Notes: generated from the sequence alone by a model not told the origin. A stretch of 51,731 bases of DNA from a virus (IMGVR_UViG_3300004369_000937:1-51731), one strand, 5' to 3'; positions 1-7,667 are shown, counted from the stretch's first letter. Numbers and translations are program-made.

Positions 1-876
1 TTATTTTTTAAATCGGATTTGCAACGATTCTTCTAACTCTTCTTCCTCTTCGTATTCTTCAAGGTCTTGGGTTACGGTAATTATCGTAAGTGTTTTACCA
101 TAATTGCCTAATCCGATTACGTCTTCTTGTATTTCCAAATCATACTCCCCACACCAATCGGAAAGAATGCCTGAATTACTATTTTCTTCAGTAGTACAAT
201 TGCCTATGTATTTAGCATTAAATGTCTTTGTTAAGGCGCTTGTCGGAATACTATTACCTTTTCTAATCCACTCTATATCAGGGAATTGTTTTAATGTTTC
301 TGACATAAAGGCATAATCTATATTATTGCCTTCTGAAACAATAATTGCACATGCTTCTTCTGCAAATTCTGTATAGCGAATTGCTGTGGCTAGAATGGAA
401 GTCCTACAAAGACTAGCTAACTTTTTTATTGCTGTTAACCCCTCTCCATTTTTACGTATAGCTCTTTGAAAAAGCTCACTGGGCATTAGTAATGCTGAGG
501 CAAAATTATCTGCTTCTATTTCATACGGATCTTGTGACGTAAAACCTGACTCAGATATATGCATACCATCCCCATTTGGTAGAACTCGTTCAATATGTCC
601 ATCTAATATATAATGCCCTATTTCATGGGCTATGCTGAACCTTTGAAAACCATCATTTTCAATATGAGTGGCATACATAATGCCAAAATCATTCCCTTGT
701 TTTAGTAACATGCCAGAAACACCAGAGGCATTTTTAGGTTTCGCTTGAACTAAAATATCAAGTTTTTTTGCTATACCATCTAAATCTACAGGAAGTTCAT
801 AAAAATTGTTTTCTTTTAGAAAATGTTCAGCCTTGCGTTGTACCATAACACATCGATCTTTTTTATTTATCATCAT
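1..876 (-). CDS. ImmA/IrrE-family metallopeptidase
   Basis: This 291-residue protein has a zincin motif HEIGH at about residues 84-88. A downstream glutamate helix near residue 121 (EIEADNFASALLMP) should supply the third zinc ligand. Both features are typical of the ImmA/IrrE (COG2856) family, whose members cleave or inactivate a partner XRE repressor. The coding start overlaps the end of the XRE gene by 14 bases, so the two are co-transcribed and translationally coupled. An inner start at Met11 is also possible. About 150 residues follow the protease core and match nothing I recognise. The inferred role is relief of repression by the neighbouring XRE protein, as in ICEBs1 ImmR/ImmA. XRE plus ImmA pairs are also described as a toxin-antitoxin-type defence (RosmerTA), so that is an alternative. 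Confidence 0.85.
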   Translation of the reverse strand: MMINKKDRCVMVQRKAEHFLKENNFYELPVDLDGIAKKLDILVQAKPKNASGVSGMLLKQGNDFGIMYATHIENDGFQRFSIAHEIGHYILDGHIERVLPNGDGMHISESGFTSQDPYEIEADNFASALLMPSELFQRAIRKNGEGLTAIKKLASLCRTSILATAIRYTEFAEEACAIIVSEGNNIDYAFMSETLKQFPDIEWIRKGNSIPTSALTKTFNAKYIGNCTTEENSNSGILSDWCGEYDLEIQEDVIGLGNYGKTLTIITVTQDLEEYEEEEELEESLQIRFKK

Positions 877-1213
877 TTTTATTATTTCTCTCCCCTAACA
901 TTTGTAAGAAATTTTCAGCCAATTCCATATCTTCACTACTAAAATTCTCTACATGACGAGCTAATTTAGCTGCTACTTCACCATGTGCAAATGGGTCATC
1001 GCTACGCCCTAAAAGATAGTCTATTGTGACATCTAACCCATTAGCTAGTTTCCGTAAATTATCGAATGATGCTTTTCTTGATCCAGTCTCAAAATGTGAA
1101 ATAGCTGATGGTTGCAACCCTGTTTTTTTTGCAAGAGCACCTTGACTTAATCCTCTTAATTCTTCACGAGCCGTTTTGAGTCGTTCGGCAAAAACATTGG
1201 ACTCTTTATTCAT
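863..1213 (-). CDS. XRE-family helix-turn-helix repressor
   Basis: This 116-residue protein has a Cro/CI-type helix-turn-helix at roughly residues 10-65. The recognition region reads SQGALAKKTGLQPSAISHFE, and the helix ends in a typical DYLLGRSD segment. It lies upstream of, and overlaps, the ImmA/IrrE gene. It is divergent from the small basic protein, nucleotidyltransferase and nuclease genes. The region between them carries strong inverted repeats that could be its operators, so it probably represses its own promoter and perhaps the divergent one. It could be the repressor of the accessory block only or of the whole prophage. Confidence 0.85.
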   Translation of the reverse strand: MNKESNVFAERLKTAREELRGLSQGALAKKTGLQPSAISHFETGSRKASFDNLRKLANGLDVTIDYLLGRSDDPFAHGEVAAKLARHVENFSSEDMELAENFLQMLGERNNKNDDK

Positions 1214-1225
1214 GTGGACGACTCC

Positions 1226-1291
1226 GTAATATAATATTTGACAATATCGTATATATCATGCTATATACGATAGCGTAATATTTTATATTAC
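1226..1291. promoter_or_regulatory. divergent operator/promoter region with inverted repeats
   Basis: Two inverted repeats lie between the XRE gene and the divergent operon. The first has perfect 11-base arms, TATCGTATATA at 1245-1255 and TATATACGATA at 1262-1272, around a 6-base centre. The second is GTAATAT at 1275-1281 and ATATTAC at 1285-1291 around TTT. A related GTAATAT copy starts at 1226. Their position between divergent genes, next to an XRE gene, suggests operators. That reading is inferred. Confidence 0.6.
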
Positions 1292-1327
1292 ATATTTTTG
1301 CAACTGACAATAAGGATTTTTATTATT

Positions 1328-1474
1328 ATGGCCAATAAACGAAAATGTGAGGTTACCGGAAAGAAAGCAGGGACAGCAGCATCTAGGGTATTACGTAATC
1401 CCAAATCAAGTAAAACTGCAAAAACGGCAGCAGCGTCAGCTTTAACACAACGTCCAAATAGAAAGAAAAAATGA
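1328..1474 (+). CDS. small basic Ala/Lys-rich protein of the nucleotidyltransferase operon
   Basis: This is a 48-codon open frame starting with ATG after an AAGGA-like ribosome site. The product is rich in Lys, Arg, Ala, Ser and Thr. It opens with NKRKCEVTGKKAG and has a central TAKTAAASALTQRP segment. It resembles short basic proteins I associate with phage and accessory loci, but I cannot name a family. It is first in the rightward accessory operon, 55 bases before the nucleotidyltransferase. Its charge suggests nucleic-acid binding. The function is unknown. Confidence 0.6.
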   Translation: MANKRKCEVTGKKAGTAASRVLRNPKSSKTAKTAAASALTQRPNRKKK

Positions 1475-1529
1475 AATTTTAAACACTATTCAACAAAAAT
1501 ATTATTTAATACAAGGTGGATAAAACTTT

Positions 1530-2282
1530 ATGTCCGGGGACATATATTTAAACAATGTTATCAAAAAGTATGCCGTAAATATTTCTAATGCGCAAAATGC
1601 AGGGCAATTAATGTATCCCATTTTACAGCGTTGGGGCAATGGTTATATGGTAAAAGCAGAGTTTTCCGGATCTTTATCCAAAGGAACCGCAATTTCAATT
1701 GGTACTGATGCTGATATTTTTCTTTCGATGTCATCCAGCACTCCAGGAACATTGGCAGATCTTTATAACACTCTTCACAATGCTATATCTCAGGCAGGGT
1801 ATGAAACAAGACGACAGAACGTCTCAATTGGAACAACTGTGAATGGATACAAAGTAGATTTGGTTCCAGCCCGCCGTCAATCTCAATATGGTAATGACCA
1901 TAGTCTATATCTACGTAAAGCTGCTAGTTATACGAAAACCAACATTAACACCCATATAACATACGTTGCTAACAGTAATAGGTTATCAGAGATAAAATTA
2001 GCAAAAATATGGTGTCAACTGCATCAGTTAGACTTCCCTTCTTTTTATCTTGAGATGTCCGTTATTGATTCACTGAAATATGCAAGGAGCGGTAATATTT
2101 CTACAAATTTTTTGACTGTACTAGAGTTTATTAGTAATAATTTAACAGCAACCCAATATGTGGATCCAGCAAATACTAACAATATCATCTCAAATGATTT
2201 AACTTATTCAGAAAAATTAACTATTGCAAACAAAGCTAAATTATCAAGAAGTCAGAAAAACTGGGGGAGCATCGTTTGGTAA
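1530..2282 (+). CDS. CD-NTase-like nucleotidyltransferase
   Basis: This 250-residue protein has the polymerase-beta-type nucleotidyltransferase signature. The GSLSKGT motif is at residues 47-53. The metal-binding pair D60-x-D62 lies in GTDADIF, and a third acidic residue, D110, lies in KVDLVPARR. A GS-x2-KGT motif, DxD and VDLVP in this order are the hallmarks of CD-NTase/SMODS enzymes that make cyclic or linear oligonucleotide signals. The rest is helical, as in the OAS/cGAS-like fold. An AAGGTGG ribosome site precedes the ATG. The gene is followed one base after its stop by a nuclease gene. The natural inference is a signal synthase paired with its nuclease effector (CBASS-like). The alternative is a protein- or tRNA-modifying nucleotidyltransferase. 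Confidence 0.75.
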   Translation: MSGDIYLNNVIKKYAVNISNAQNAGQLMYPILQRWGNGYMVKAEFSGSLSKGTAISIGTDADIFLSMSSSTPGTLADLYNTLHNAISQAGYETRRQNVSIGTTVNGYKVDLVPARRQSQYGNDHSLYLRKAASYTKTNINTHITYVANSNRLSEIKLAKIWCQLHQLDFPSFYLEMSVIDSLKYARSGNISTNFLTVLEFISNNLTATQYVDPANTNNIISNDLTYSEKLTIANKAKLSRSQKNWGSIVW

Positions 2283-2283
2283 A

Positions 2284-3036
2284 ATGAATAAGGCAAAAAT
2301 CACTTCTAACACCGATGGAAAATCATTTCTTTGTTCCGCATTTTCTGCAGAACAAGAACTTCTTAAGGTGAAACTAAATTTTTCTTCCGTGTCCATTACA
2401 CATGATGGAGTGATGGGTGATGTAAATGAACAGCATTTCATAGAGGTGTTGAGGAAATACCTTCCAAATCGTTATGCAATAGATAGTGCAGTTGTAATAG
2501 ACTCAAATGGATACTCTAGTGATCAAATTGATATAGTGATTTTTGATAAGCAGTATACTCCGACTTTATTTGATCAACATAATCATCGGTTTGTACCAGC
2601 GGAAGCTGTTTATGGCATATTTGAAGTAAAACCAACGGTTAACAAAGAGTATCTTGAGTATGCAGCAGAAAAAGCAGAATCAGTTCGTATTCTAGAAAGG
2701 ACTAGCGTTGCAATTACGCATGCAGCAGGAGAATCTCCACCAAGAGAATTATTCCCAATTCTTTCAGGGATAATTGCAGTTAATGTAGAGTGGACAAAAG
2801 GGTTCAATAGCAACGCATTTATAGATAATCATAGCTTATTAAATGGCAACAAGTTAATTAATTGTGGCTTAGCGGTGTCTGGTGGGTGTTTTGATGATTT
2901 TGGAGAAAAATTAGAAATATGTCCTACAAATAATTCTTTGGGGTATTTTATGTTCCGACTTCTTCAAAAACTACAGGGACTTGGCACTGTTCCTGCGGTA
3001 GATTGGAATAAATATGCACTTGTTATGAAGGCTTAA
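2284..3036 (+). CDS. PD-(D/E)XK nuclease-like protein (DUF6602 type)
   Basis: This 250-residue protein carries a restriction-endonuclease-like core. Glu49 lies in GDVNEQ, Asp83 in QIDIVIFD, and E114-x-K116 in GIFEVKP, so the D...ExK signature is complete. The layout matches DUF6602 proteins as I know them. The ATG at 2284 starts one base after the upstream nucleotidyltransferase stop, indicating translational coupling. An upstream TTG start (2224) inside that gene is less likely. There is no SAVED or other obvious nucleotide-sensor domain, so any activation by a nucleotide signal would need an unrecognised binding site. Its role is inferred as a DNA-degrading effector. Confidence 0.65.
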   Translation: MNKAKITSNTDGKSFLCSAFSAEQELLKVKLNFSSVSITHDGVMGDVNEQHFIEVLRKYLPNRYAIDSAVVIDSNGYSSDQIDIVIFDKQYTPTLFDQHNHRFVPAEAVYGIFEVKPTVNKEYLEYAAEKAESVRILERTSVAITHAAGESPPRELFPILSGIIAVNVEWTKGFNSNAFIDNHSLLNGNKLINCGLAVSGGCFDDFGEKLEICPTNNSLGYFMFRLLQKLQGLGTVPAVDWNKYALVMKA

Positions 3037-3056
3037 TGTTTTCACAAGTGATTTTC

Positions 3057-3467
3057 TTAGGAAGAATTAAATCCAAACATTTCCTTTTGCTCCTGCCATA
3101 AATCAGGAATAGGTTTATCCATAAAATCCTGGAGCTTTAGATTGCGAGGCTGCTTGCCTTCTAGAATGGAAACAATTATATAAGGCGATAGATAATTTAG
3201 GCGTGTTATTTTTCTAAAGTATGACAAGCCTACTTTTTCTCTTGCGGCCAGTTCTGTTATTGTTAAGTTGTTATCCATCTTGAGCGTCTGCTGCCATTTA
3301 TATGCCTTGGCAATGGCATTGATGAGCTTTTGATCGTAATTGTAAGAATCATTTTTGCGCACACCATTTGGCAAGATCACCATGGCAGCACCACCACGTT
3401 TTTTGATTTTCATTGGTATAAATATGCTTACAGTTTTATCATCAATCTTTTTATATATTGTGCTCAT
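3057..3467 (-). CDS. recombinase-associated helix-turn-helix protein
   Basis: This 136-residue protein overlaps the stop of the serine recombinase by one base and is read in the same direction. Its middle, about residues 60-115, has a ParB/KorB-like helix-turn-helix pattern. The key elements are LTITELAAREKVGLSYFRKI followed by LSPYIIVSILEGKQPRNL. Small proteins of this type commonly follow serine recombinases in alphaproteobacterial elements. It probably binds the att region or helps excision and integration. The exact role is not known. Confidence 0.7.
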   Translation of the reverse strand: MSTIYKKIDDKTVSIFIPMKIKKRGGAAMVILPNGVRKNDSYNYDQKLINAIAKAYKWQQTLKMDNNLTITELAAREKVGLSYFRKITRLNYLSPYIIVSILEGKQPRNLKLQDFMDKPIPDLWQEQKEMFGFNSS

Positions 3468-4777
3468 TATGCCGCCTCCAGTTCTTGTTTAAGTAAATTG
3501 ATTCCATCTGAATGTATGGTGATATCGATGCCTTTTGGTGTTATTATTACGCCTCTGATAAGTAAGTGTATGATGCGCGATTGCTCCGATGGAAATAGCT
3601 CACCCCAGACTTTATCTATATTTTGCAGGCCAGATATCACCTGAGTATCTGGCAATTCACCTGAGGTGGCAGCAAGAGTGCGCGCTGTAATTTCAGGAGA
3701 TGATAGTAATTGTAATACCTGATCTATAACAACCTGCTCGGCTTCTGATGCTGATATTGTTCCAACAGGGCATTTCTCATTTACGCCGCGCTGTTTTGCC
3801 GAGCAGACATAATAGCGATAACGTTTGCCTTTTTTATTGGTATAGGTTGGAGTCATAACGGTTCCACAGAATCCACAAGAAAATATGCCCTTGAGCAGTG
3901 GTGGTTTGCTAATTCGTGAGGTTGGCTTTGTGACTTTGTCGTTTTTCCGCTTAAATATGGACTGCGCTTTATTCCACATATCGGGCATAATTATTGGTTC
4001 ATGCTCACCATCATATATATTGCCTTTATGAGAAATTTTGCCTGCATAAACTGGGTTATCAAGAATATGGCGTATGGATCTTTTCGTAAAATTACTTCCC
4101 TTGTGAAGCTTACCTGATTCCGATATCCATGTTTTTGTTTTAAAACCCATCTCGTTCATATCACGAGCAACTTCTGTAGGTGATGCAACTTCTAAAAAAC
4201 GTTGGTAAATAATGCGGACGAGTTTGGCCTCACTTTCATTAATCAGGAGTTTCCTGTCTTTTGGATTATAACCCAGCGGAGGATTGCCGCCCATCCAAAT
4301 GCCAAGCTTGCAGGATGCTTCAAATTTATCTCGGATACGTTCAGATGTAAGCTCTCTCTCATATTGGGCAAAGCTTAGCAGGACATTAAGCATTAGCCTG
4401 CCCATAGAATTTGAGGTGTTGAAAGACTGAGTAACAGCCACAAAACTGCAATTATGTTCATCAAGAAGTTCTATTATTTTAGAAAAATCCAGCAATGAGC
4501 GGGTTAATCGATCAATTTTGTAAACTATTATACAGTCAATTTTACCGTCACGAATATCCTGAAATAATCTCTGTAACGCCGGGCGTTCTAAATTACCACC
4601 TGTAAATCCACCATCATTATATTGTACCGGAAGGCATTCCCAGCCCTCATGCTCCTGACTGGCAATATAGTTTTCTGCCGACATACGTTGAGCATCAAGT
4701 GAGTTAAATTCTTGTTCTAACCCTTCCTCATGAGATTTTCTGGTATAGATACCACAGCGTTTTTTGATTTTTTCCAT
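3467..4777 (-). CDS. large serine recombinase (integrase)
   Basis: This 436-residue protein has an N-terminal resolvase domain with the catalytic serine at residue 15 in YTRKS. The active-site arginines lie in DRLTRSLLDF and ERELTSERIRDKF. A central Recombinase domain follows at about residues 165-280. A zinc beta ribbon follows at about 290-345 (CGFCG, then CSAKQ and CPVG). It is shorter than phiC31-type integrases because the final coiled-coil part is reduced; the downstream helix-turn-helix protein may complement it. It should carry out site-specific integration and excision of this prophage between short att sites with a 2-base crossover. It is the third gene of a leftward module with DUF2924. 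Confidence 0.92.
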   Translation of the reverse strand: MEKIKKRCGIYTRKSHEEGLEQEFNSLDAQRMSAENYIASQEHEGWECLPVQYNDGGFTGGNLERPALQRLFQDIRDGKIDCIIVYKIDRLTRSLLDFSKIIELLDEHNCSFVAVTQSFNTSNSMGRLMLNVLLSFAQYERELTSERIRDKFEASCKLGIWMGGNPPLGYNPKDRKLLINESEAKLVRIIYQRFLEVASPTEVARDMNEMGFKTKTWISESGKLHKGSNFTKRSIRHILDNPVYAGKISHKGNIYDGEHEPIIMPDMWNKAQSIFKRKNDKVTKPTSRISKPPLLKGIFSCGFCGTVMTPTYTNKKGKRYRYYVCSAKQRGVNEKCPVGTISASEAEQVVIDQVLQLLSSPEITARTLAATSGELPDTQVISGLQNIDKVWGELFPSEQSRIIHLLIRGVIITPKGIDITIHSDGINLLKQELEAA

Positions 4778-5197
4778 TTAATTCCTCACTTTAAAAAATG
4801 CAGGGCCATTCCAGTGCGTCCCTGTGATTTTTTTGGCAATAGCAGAAAGGCTCCTGAATTTTTGGCCGTTATATTCAAATCCATCGCGCAAAACTTCTAC
4901 CTGATGCATTATTCCATCATGCTCACGGCATATTTTTGTTCCAGGCAATAAGTTGCTATGCTTACTGCTGCCTATTACAGTTGCTCCTTTTGAAATAGAT
5001 TCAAGTTTTGACTTTATATTATCGTTTAGCCCGCCAATTGTTAGCTCTTGCAAACGATAGGCAATCTTTGGGCGCAGCTGATCCTTGCTGGCATTATGGG
5101 TGCATTTATCATCGAAAATACCGTTATATATTTCTCGTAACTGTGCTGATGTTTTATTATCTAAATCCAGCACTTGCCTTATAATACTCTTACTCAC
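4778..5197 (-). CDS. DUF2924 protein, recombinase partner
   Basis: The C-terminal half has the DUF2924 pattern: LPGTKICREHDG, VLRDGFEYNGQKFRSLSAIAKKITGTHWNGPAFF. These proteins sit directly upstream of serine recombinases in many alphaproteobacterial elements, as here (the recombinase ATG is adjacent). I chose the GTG start at 5197 because a GGAGGTG site lies just before it and the start overlaps the stop of the preceding gene. An ATG at 5233 in the same frame would add 12 residues. DUF2924 is of unknown biochemical function. A role in recombination is inferred from linkage only. Confidence 0.85.
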   Translation of the reverse strand: MSKSIIRQVLDLDNKTSAQLREIYNGIFDDKCTHNASKDQLRPKIAYRLQELTIGGLNDNIKSKLESISKGATVIGSSKHSNLLPGTKICREHDGIMHQVEVLRDGFEYNGQKFRSLSAIAKKITGTHWNGPAFFKVRN

Positions 5198-5375
5198 TTT
5201 CACCTCCATTTGAGTTAAACTCTTCTGAGGCATGAACGCTTGGGTGAGCGGTGAAGTCCAGTGAAACTTCTCTGTTTTTTGATGTTTTTCGGATGTTTAG
5301 CCGCTTAATGGCAACTGCCAGCAATGAAGCTACTTCACTTAGCCGATCTTTTGCTGTGATAGGAGTGGTTTGCAT
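5190..5375 (-). CDS. small protein, first gene of recombinase module
   Basis: This is a 61-residue protein with an amphipathic helix (DRLSEVASLLAVAIKRLNIRK) followed by SLDFTAHPSVH. Short proteins of this form, with an ILA-like helix and a HPSVH-like tail, precede DUF2924 and serine recombinase genes in related elements. It overlaps the start of the DUF2924 gene, which supports co-translation. Its size and helix suggest a DNA-binding or directionality factor. That is a guess. Confidence 0.65.
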   Translation of the reverse strand: MQTTPITAKDRLSEVASLLAVAIKRLNIRKTSKNREVSLDFTAHPSVHASEEFNSNGGESE

Positions 5376-5467
5376 TAATAACCGCCTTCAAAATAGTTTG
5401 CTAATGTTTCTATTTTGAAGGATATAGCTTCATTGATAATTAGAATAGATGACACAAATACGCAGAA

Positions 5468-5481
5468 GTACGTTTATGTAC
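5468..5481. promoter_or_regulatory. near-palindrome upstream of recombinase module
   Basis: GTACGTTTATGTAC is a 14-base near-palindrome with one mismatched pair. It lies in the 120-base gap between the S24 protease gene and the recombinase operon. It is a candidate operator for control of the integration genes. There is no other support. Confidence 0.3.
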
Positions 5482-5498
5482 GATGGGATAATCAGGAA

Positions 5499-6008
5499 TT
5501 ATAATTCTCTTACAACCTTAATAACCACACCCCAGACATGAAGGTTTGAATGGTCGGTTATTTTTATAGGCGTAAAATCCTTATTCTCTGAAACTAGCTG
5601 CCCATTCTTTTTATCCAGGCGTTTTACAACTATGCCACCTTCAACAGAAGTAACTATAATATCACCATCCGCAGCTTCTTTATTCCGATCAACCAGCAAC
5701 AAGTCATCAGGTAATATTCCTGCATCTTTCATTGAATATCCGGAAACTTTTGCCATAAAACAATCTTTAGGGTTTGAGATATTGAGGTCTTTTAACTGGT
5801 ACATTTCACAGCTATCGTCACCAGATAAAAACGGCACACCCGCTTCAACCGGAAAGTTGTATAAAGGGATTGAAGAAGTTATACTTTTTGCGAAAGCTTT
5901 CACCTCATCAACAATAGAGATAGGTATGCGTACAGCCTTGGTCGGCTCGCCATATAATCCCTGTCCTACAGGTCGTCCTGCTCCTTGTCTTGCGCCTCCT
6001 CTGGGCAT
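5499..6008 (-). CDS. S24-family LexA/UmuD-like autoprotease
   Basis: This 169-residue protein has a serine-lysine dyad at Ser92 in SGYSM and Lys129 in VVKRL. An Ala56-Gly57 bond (PVEAGVPF) sits where LexA and UmuD cleave themselves. The N-terminus is a short basic stretch (GGARQGAGRP) instead of a helix-turn-helix, which resembles UmuD-type proteins more than a CI repressor. It is divergent from the early operon with palindromes between them. RecA-dependent self-cleavage would couple it to DNA damage. It may act as an SOS-responsive regulator or as a lone UmuD-like polymerase accessory; no UmuC gene is nearby. Confidence 0.85.
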   Translation of the reverse strand: MPRGGARQGAGRPVGQGLYGEPTKAVRIPISIVDEVKAFAKSITSSIPLYNFPVEAGVPFLSGDDSCEMYQLKDLNISNPKDCFMAKVSGYSMKDAGILPDDLLLVDRNKEAADGDIIVTSVEGGIVVKRLDKKNGQLVSENKDFTPIKITDHSNLHVWGVVIKVVREL

Positions 6009-6037
6009 GCTTTTCCTTCAATTTTAGATTGCATCTT

Positions 6038-6065
6038 TTGAATAGAGTTACTATATTCAATTGAA
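6038..6065. promoter_or_regulatory. operator candidates between S24 gene and early operon
   Basis: TTGAATA at 6038-6044 and TATTCAA at 6054-6060 form an inverted repeat with a 9-base spacer. The perfect palindrome TTCAATTGAA overlaps its right arm at 6056-6065. They sit in the 96-base gap between divergent genes, where the lysogeny switch would be expected. Confidence 0.45.
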
Positions 6066-6104
6066 GCCTTATATGCAACAAGAAATTTAAATAATGGTGA
6101 TATT

Positions 6105-6812
6105 ATGCCGGCACCTGAAAGAGAATACTATTATCTTGATGAAGTAATAAATCATTGGGGTGTCAGCAATGTAGACATTGAATATTTGATAGAAAACGGT
6201 CATTTGACAGCATGTTTTTTCTTGCTAAATGTCGATGTGGAGGTTGGCACTTATGAGAAAACCGCTGATGGCAGGTATTCCGCAGTATCGCATGAAATTA
6301 TAAAATACAGAGGACTTCATCAATTATTGCCAGATGACTGCCGTAAAATATTCCGCAGAGGAAAAACCAAAATACATTATTTTCACGTTGGTAATCCTCA
6401 AGAATATTGCAAAATACGTAAAGATAATGGCATTACCGTACAAAAATCAGACTTGGTAATAGTCAGAGAAGAAAAGAGCCGCTATGAAACGGAGTATGAT
6501 TTTGATCATAAGAAAAAGAACAATGTCTGTAGCATTGTAAAATCAAAAAGCAAAACAACATTTTACCAGGAAAATGATTATCACCATATTGAGTATGATG
6601 AACTCGTGTTTGAGTTTGGCATGATTCAGGCAAAAATCATAGAAACTCTACATATTGCCAGCAAAACTAACCACCAGTGGGTTCATTGCAAACCATTGCT
6701 GGATAAGGCCGGTTCAACAAGCACAAGAATTCGTGATTTGTTCAAATCAAAAAAAGATTGGCAGAAGCTAATTTTATCTGATGGAAAAGGCAAATACAGA
6801 CTAAATCTGTAG
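6105..6812 (+). CDS. conserved HTH/winged-helix prophage protein
   Basis: This is a 235-residue protein. The N-terminal region (YYYLDEVINHWGVSNVDIEYLIENGHL) is a MerR/excisionase-like helix-turn-helix. The C-terminal 75 residues (FGMIQAKIIETLHIASK, then WVHCKPLLDKAGSTSTRIRDLFKSKKDW) look like a second, winged-helix domain. That tail recurs in proteins from prophages and plasmids of many proteobacteria. It is the first gene rightward from the switch region, so it is probably an early regulator. Its exact function is unknown. Confidence 0.65.
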   Translation: MPAPEREYYYLDEVINHWGVSNVDIEYLIENGHLTACFFLLNVDVEVGTYEKTADGRYSAVSHEIIKYRGLHQLLPDDCRKIFRRGKTKIHYFHVGNPQEYCKIRKDNGITVQKSDLVIVREEKSRYETEYDFDHKKKNNVCSIVKSKSKTTFYQENDYHHIEYDELVFEFGMIQAKIIETLHIASKTNHQWVHCKPLLDKAGSTSTRIRDLFKSKKDWQKLILSDGKGKYRLNL

Positions 6813-6813
6813 T

Positions 6814-6893
6814 TCATCCACCACCCATCCCCCAGCAATCCACCACCTTCATCCCCACCCAAGCCCTCACCAAGCCCCACGACATCCACCACT
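6814..6893 (+). promoter_or_regulatory. C-rich, G-poor leader with ATCCACCAC repeats (rut-like)
   Basis: This stretch of about 80 bases is dominated by C on the plus strand and has only about five G. ATCCACCAC occurs at 6816-6824, 6838-6846 and 6884-6892, with a variant (ATCCCCACC) from 6851. A long C-over-G bubble in the transcribed strand is the classic signature of a Rho utilisation site. Its position after the first early gene parallels the early terminators of lambda. A multi-copy protein-binding site is the alternative. Confidence 0.45.
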
Positions 6894-6909
6894 CGTGAGT
6901 GAGATCCTG

Positions 6910-6936
6910 CTCTTATTGTTTTTTCATTAACCAATA
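6910..6936 (+). promoter_or_regulatory. hairpin overlapping the ribosome site of the next gene
   Basis: CTTATTG at 6910-6916 pairs with CAATAAG at 6930-6936. The right arm includes the first bases of the AAGGAG ribosome site before the ATG at 6949. In RNA the hairpin could partly hide the site and tune translation of the downstream helix-turn-helix gene. Confidence 0.35.
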
Positions 6937-6948
6937 AGGAGCCTTCAA

Positions 6949-7188
6949 ATGACGGTACAACATATTACTGAAAAAGAACTGGCAAAACGGTGGGGATTAT
7001 CTCATCGGACATTACAACGCTGGCGCGCATGTGGTGAAAAATTATCACATATTCGAATTGGCGGACGCATACGCTATACGCTTGAGGCAATCGAGCAATT
7101 CGAAGCTAAGCATAATAATGGATCTACAGGAAAATTGTCTGTCACACCTTCTTTGCCTCAAGAAGCACTTATACAGGAGGCTGTGTAA
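6949..7188 (+). CDS. MerR/excisionase-type helix-turn-helix protein
   Basis: This 79-residue protein consists almost entirely of one DNA-binding domain. ITEKELAKRWGLSHRTLQRWR is the helix-turn-helix and HIRIGGRIRYTLEAIEQFE is the wing. Such proteins act as excisionases or early regulators. The ATG has a clear AAGGAG site nine bases upstream. Its stop overlaps the start of the next gene. Because the integrase here is a serine recombinase, a recombination directionality role is possible but unproven. Confidence 0.8.
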   Translation: MTVQHITEKELAKRWGLSHRTLQRWRACGEKLSHIRIGGRIRYTLEAIEQFEAKHNNGSTGKLSVTPSLPQEALIQEAV

Positions 7189-7667
7189 TGGAAAATTTGA
7201 ATATTCATACAATTACTCATACTCCTGTTGGAGATCTTACAACATTATCTTCAGGGCAACTTAATGAGCTCTTATGTGCTGCAAGTGAGTATTTTGCCAA
7301 CGCAAAAAAAACAAAGCAGTGGATAGAGGCCGCTATTGGCTTGAAATATAAGGAACGTATTCAGGCTAAGCGTCATCGTTTAGAGAAAGATACCGGCACT
7401 ATTCATATTGAAGATGACGGCTTTAAACTCACCAGTGATGTGCCTAAAAAAGCTATATGGGATCAAAAAATTCTCGCAGAAATAGTCACCAGAATTCAAA
7501 ATGAAGGTGATGACCCACTCGAGTATGTAGATATCTCCTACAAGGTTTCTGAAAACAAATATAAAGCATGGCCCAATCTCATTAAAAAAGAGTTTGAACC
7601 GGCAAGAACCTTAAAAACAGGCAATCCAACCTACTCGCTAACTCCAATAAATCAGGAGGTAGCATAA
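7188..7667 (+). CDS. hypothetical early protein upstream of Sak4-like ATPase
   Basis: This 159-residue protein is soluble and charged, with no catalytic motif I recognise. The central part reads as a helix (LNELLCAASEYFANAKKTKQWIEAAI) followed by a Lys/Arg-rich stretch. It overlaps the preceding stop and ends exactly at the start of the ATPase gene. I have seen similar proteins beside phage recombination ATPases, so it may be an accessory of the recombination module. Its function is unknown. Confidence 0.6.
   Translation: MENLNIHTITHTPVGDLTTLSSGQLNELLCAASEYFANAKKTKQWIEAAIGLKYKERIQAKRHRLEKDTGTIHIEDDGFKLTSDVPKKAIWDQKILAEIVTRIQNEGDDPLEYVDISYKVSENKYKAWPNLIKKEFEPARTLKTGNPTYSLTPINQEVA

Noticed and set aside
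2244-2441. Open frame on the minus strand inside the nuclease gene
   Set aside because: It is antisense to a well-supported gene, has no family-like sequence and no plausible ribosome site.
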